Of a stretch of DNA of 64,000 nucleotides, positions 63,411-64,000 are shown piece by piece. Within the stretch, counting starts at the first letter, position 1; every line of letters begins with the position of its first letter. The DNA is from Allolobophora icterica (lineage: Eukaryota; Annelida; Clitellata; Crassiclitellata; Lumbricidae): contig OY744606.1 in NCBI GenBank assembly GCA_963556255.1, positions 7,446,106 through 7,510,105 on the forward strand, in the 5' to 3' direction. Under the pieces are notes generated by a model, which was not told where the DNA came from, did not search any database, and was given only the letters and a program-made list of their open reading frames with translations. The translations under genes and the position numbers were made by a program.

Positions 63411-64000
63411 ATGGTCATCCGTCGTCAGAGGCTATTGCCACTCCTCGTGGTTGCAGCGACCTTGCTCTTCATCTATGCCACCTACCATGCAGACTGGACC
63501 ACTAACGTCTGGTATGGTTGCCAAAATGAGGACTTCATGACGACCCTCGCCCGCCACGCCACTCCTGACCGCTTCGTGATACTCGCCCTGGTCGACACCG
63601 CCTTCGCCGACATGGCAGTCAACCTCGTCGAGTCCAGCCTCCGACCAAACGGTATCGACAACTACCTGTTTGTCGGGGCCGGTCGAAAGGCCTGCGAGAT
63701 ACTCATGAATGCGTCACTCCCATGTTTCCACTACGTCGAGGACAAGGCCACCGAGGTCGCAAGCACCTACAAGAGTGCAGACTTCAACCGAAAGATGAAC
63801 ATCCGGACTGACATGATCCTTGAGGCCCTCGAGTTCGGTTTCACCGTCCTACACACGGACCTCGACGTCGTGTTCCTGCGGAACCCACTTCCGGAACTGA
63901 AGTCGATCATGCTGACCGCCGACATCGCTGCCTTGTGGGATAGCGTCGCCTACAATGCTGGATTTACCGTCATCCGACCGACGTGGTTTTCGAAAAAGAT
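63411..64000 (+). CDS. Type II Golgi glycosyltransferase, N-terminal part (nucleotide-diphospho-sugar transferase-like)
   Basis: The frame from the ATG at 63411 stays open to the window end (196 codons). Residues 1-7 are short and basic (MVIRRQR). Residues 8-23 form a signal anchor (LLPLLVVAATLLFIYA). The luminal domain has DRFVILALVDTAFADMAVNL, YLFVGAG, and the catalytic-type block FTVLHTDLDVVFLRNP, whose DLD is the DxD metal/nucleotide-sugar site. IAALWDSVAYNAGF follows, with the asparagine-glycine typical of GT77/Nucleotid_trans proteins. It would transfer a sugar to a secreted or membrane glycan in the Golgi; donor and acceptor are unknown. The sequence is GC-richer than its surroundings. 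The 3' end lies outside the window. Confidence 0.85.
   Translation, partial: MVIRRQRLLPLLVVAATLLFIYATYHADWTTNVWYGCQNEDFMTTLARHATPDRFVILALVDTAFADMAVNLVESSLRPNGIDNYLFVGAGRKACEILMNASLPCFHYVEDKATEVASTYKSADFNRKMNIRTDMILEALEFGFTVLHTDLDVVFLRNPLPELKSIMLTADIAALWDSVAYNAGFTVIRPTWFSKK

Overview
The window looks like eukaryotic (metazoan) genomic DNA. It has spliced genes with GT-AG and GC-AG introns, long CA/TG, AT and AG microsatellites, tRNA-derived SINE-like copies, non-LTR retrotransposon remnants and many short non-autonomous DNA transposons with clean target-site duplications. The front-end fatty acid desaturase, the poly-C2H2 zinc-finger gene, the Golgi-type glycosyltransferase and the very frequent 'taggcctat' words fit a marine invertebrate. 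An echinoderm-like deuterostome is my guess, with low confidence. There is no bacterial gene organisation.

Layout. 0.5-4.9 kb: the 5' two thirds of a cytochrome b5-fused front-end fatty acid desaturase on the minus strand, in six recognisable coding exons; the 3' exons lie beyond the left edge. 5.5-11 kb: a 32-bp minisatellite, two hAT-type MITEs and otherwise unassigned DNA. 12.0-14.2 kb: an 18-finger C2H2 gene followed by stop-riddled extra fingers. 14.7-22.8 kb: a dense nest of MITEs and CR1/L2-like LINE 3' ends. 23.2-26.4 kb: a nearly full-length but damaged endonuclease/reverse-transcriptase LINE flanked by inverted 55-bp arms. 27.5-44.2 kb: a Polinton/Maverick (adintovirus-like) element. 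44.5-62 kb: minisatellites, SINEs, a 3.5-kb foldback-like transposon carrying a nested LINE, further MITEs and microsatellites. 63.4 kb to the end: the start of a type II membrane glycosyltransferase preceded by a 40-bp minisatellite.

The Polinton (27,543-44,179, 16.6 kb) is the main system. It has terminal inverted repeats of about 330-340 bp, a 5-bp CCTTC direct flank and a nearly complete virus-like gene set: protein-primed family B DNA polymerase (split by one frameshift), retroviral-type integrase, zinc-ribbon/phospholipase A2 protein, A32/FtsK-like packaging ATPase, conserved structural protein, penton-like minor capsid, pVI-like and pX-like small proteins, double-jelly-roll major capsid and adenain-like protease. 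It also has a cassette of a phage-tail-fibre-like protein, an unknown beta-rich protein and a membrane protein. The replication and integration genes lie on the left and the virion genes run rightwards as a tightly spaced block.

The most interesting observations are in this element. (1) The protease has no usable AUG at its conserved N-terminus. It lies in the -1 frame after a canonical A AAA AAC slippery heptamer that touches the stop codon of the pX-like gene, with a stable hairpin 8 nt downstream, so it may be made by programmed -1 frameshifting. (2) A 723-aa fibre has five approximately 100-residue shaft repeats and a galactose-binding-like head. (3) A 70-bp palindromic motif occurs four times, at both TIR inner ends and at two internal sites, one in the leader of a structural gene next to a duplicated leader and start codon.
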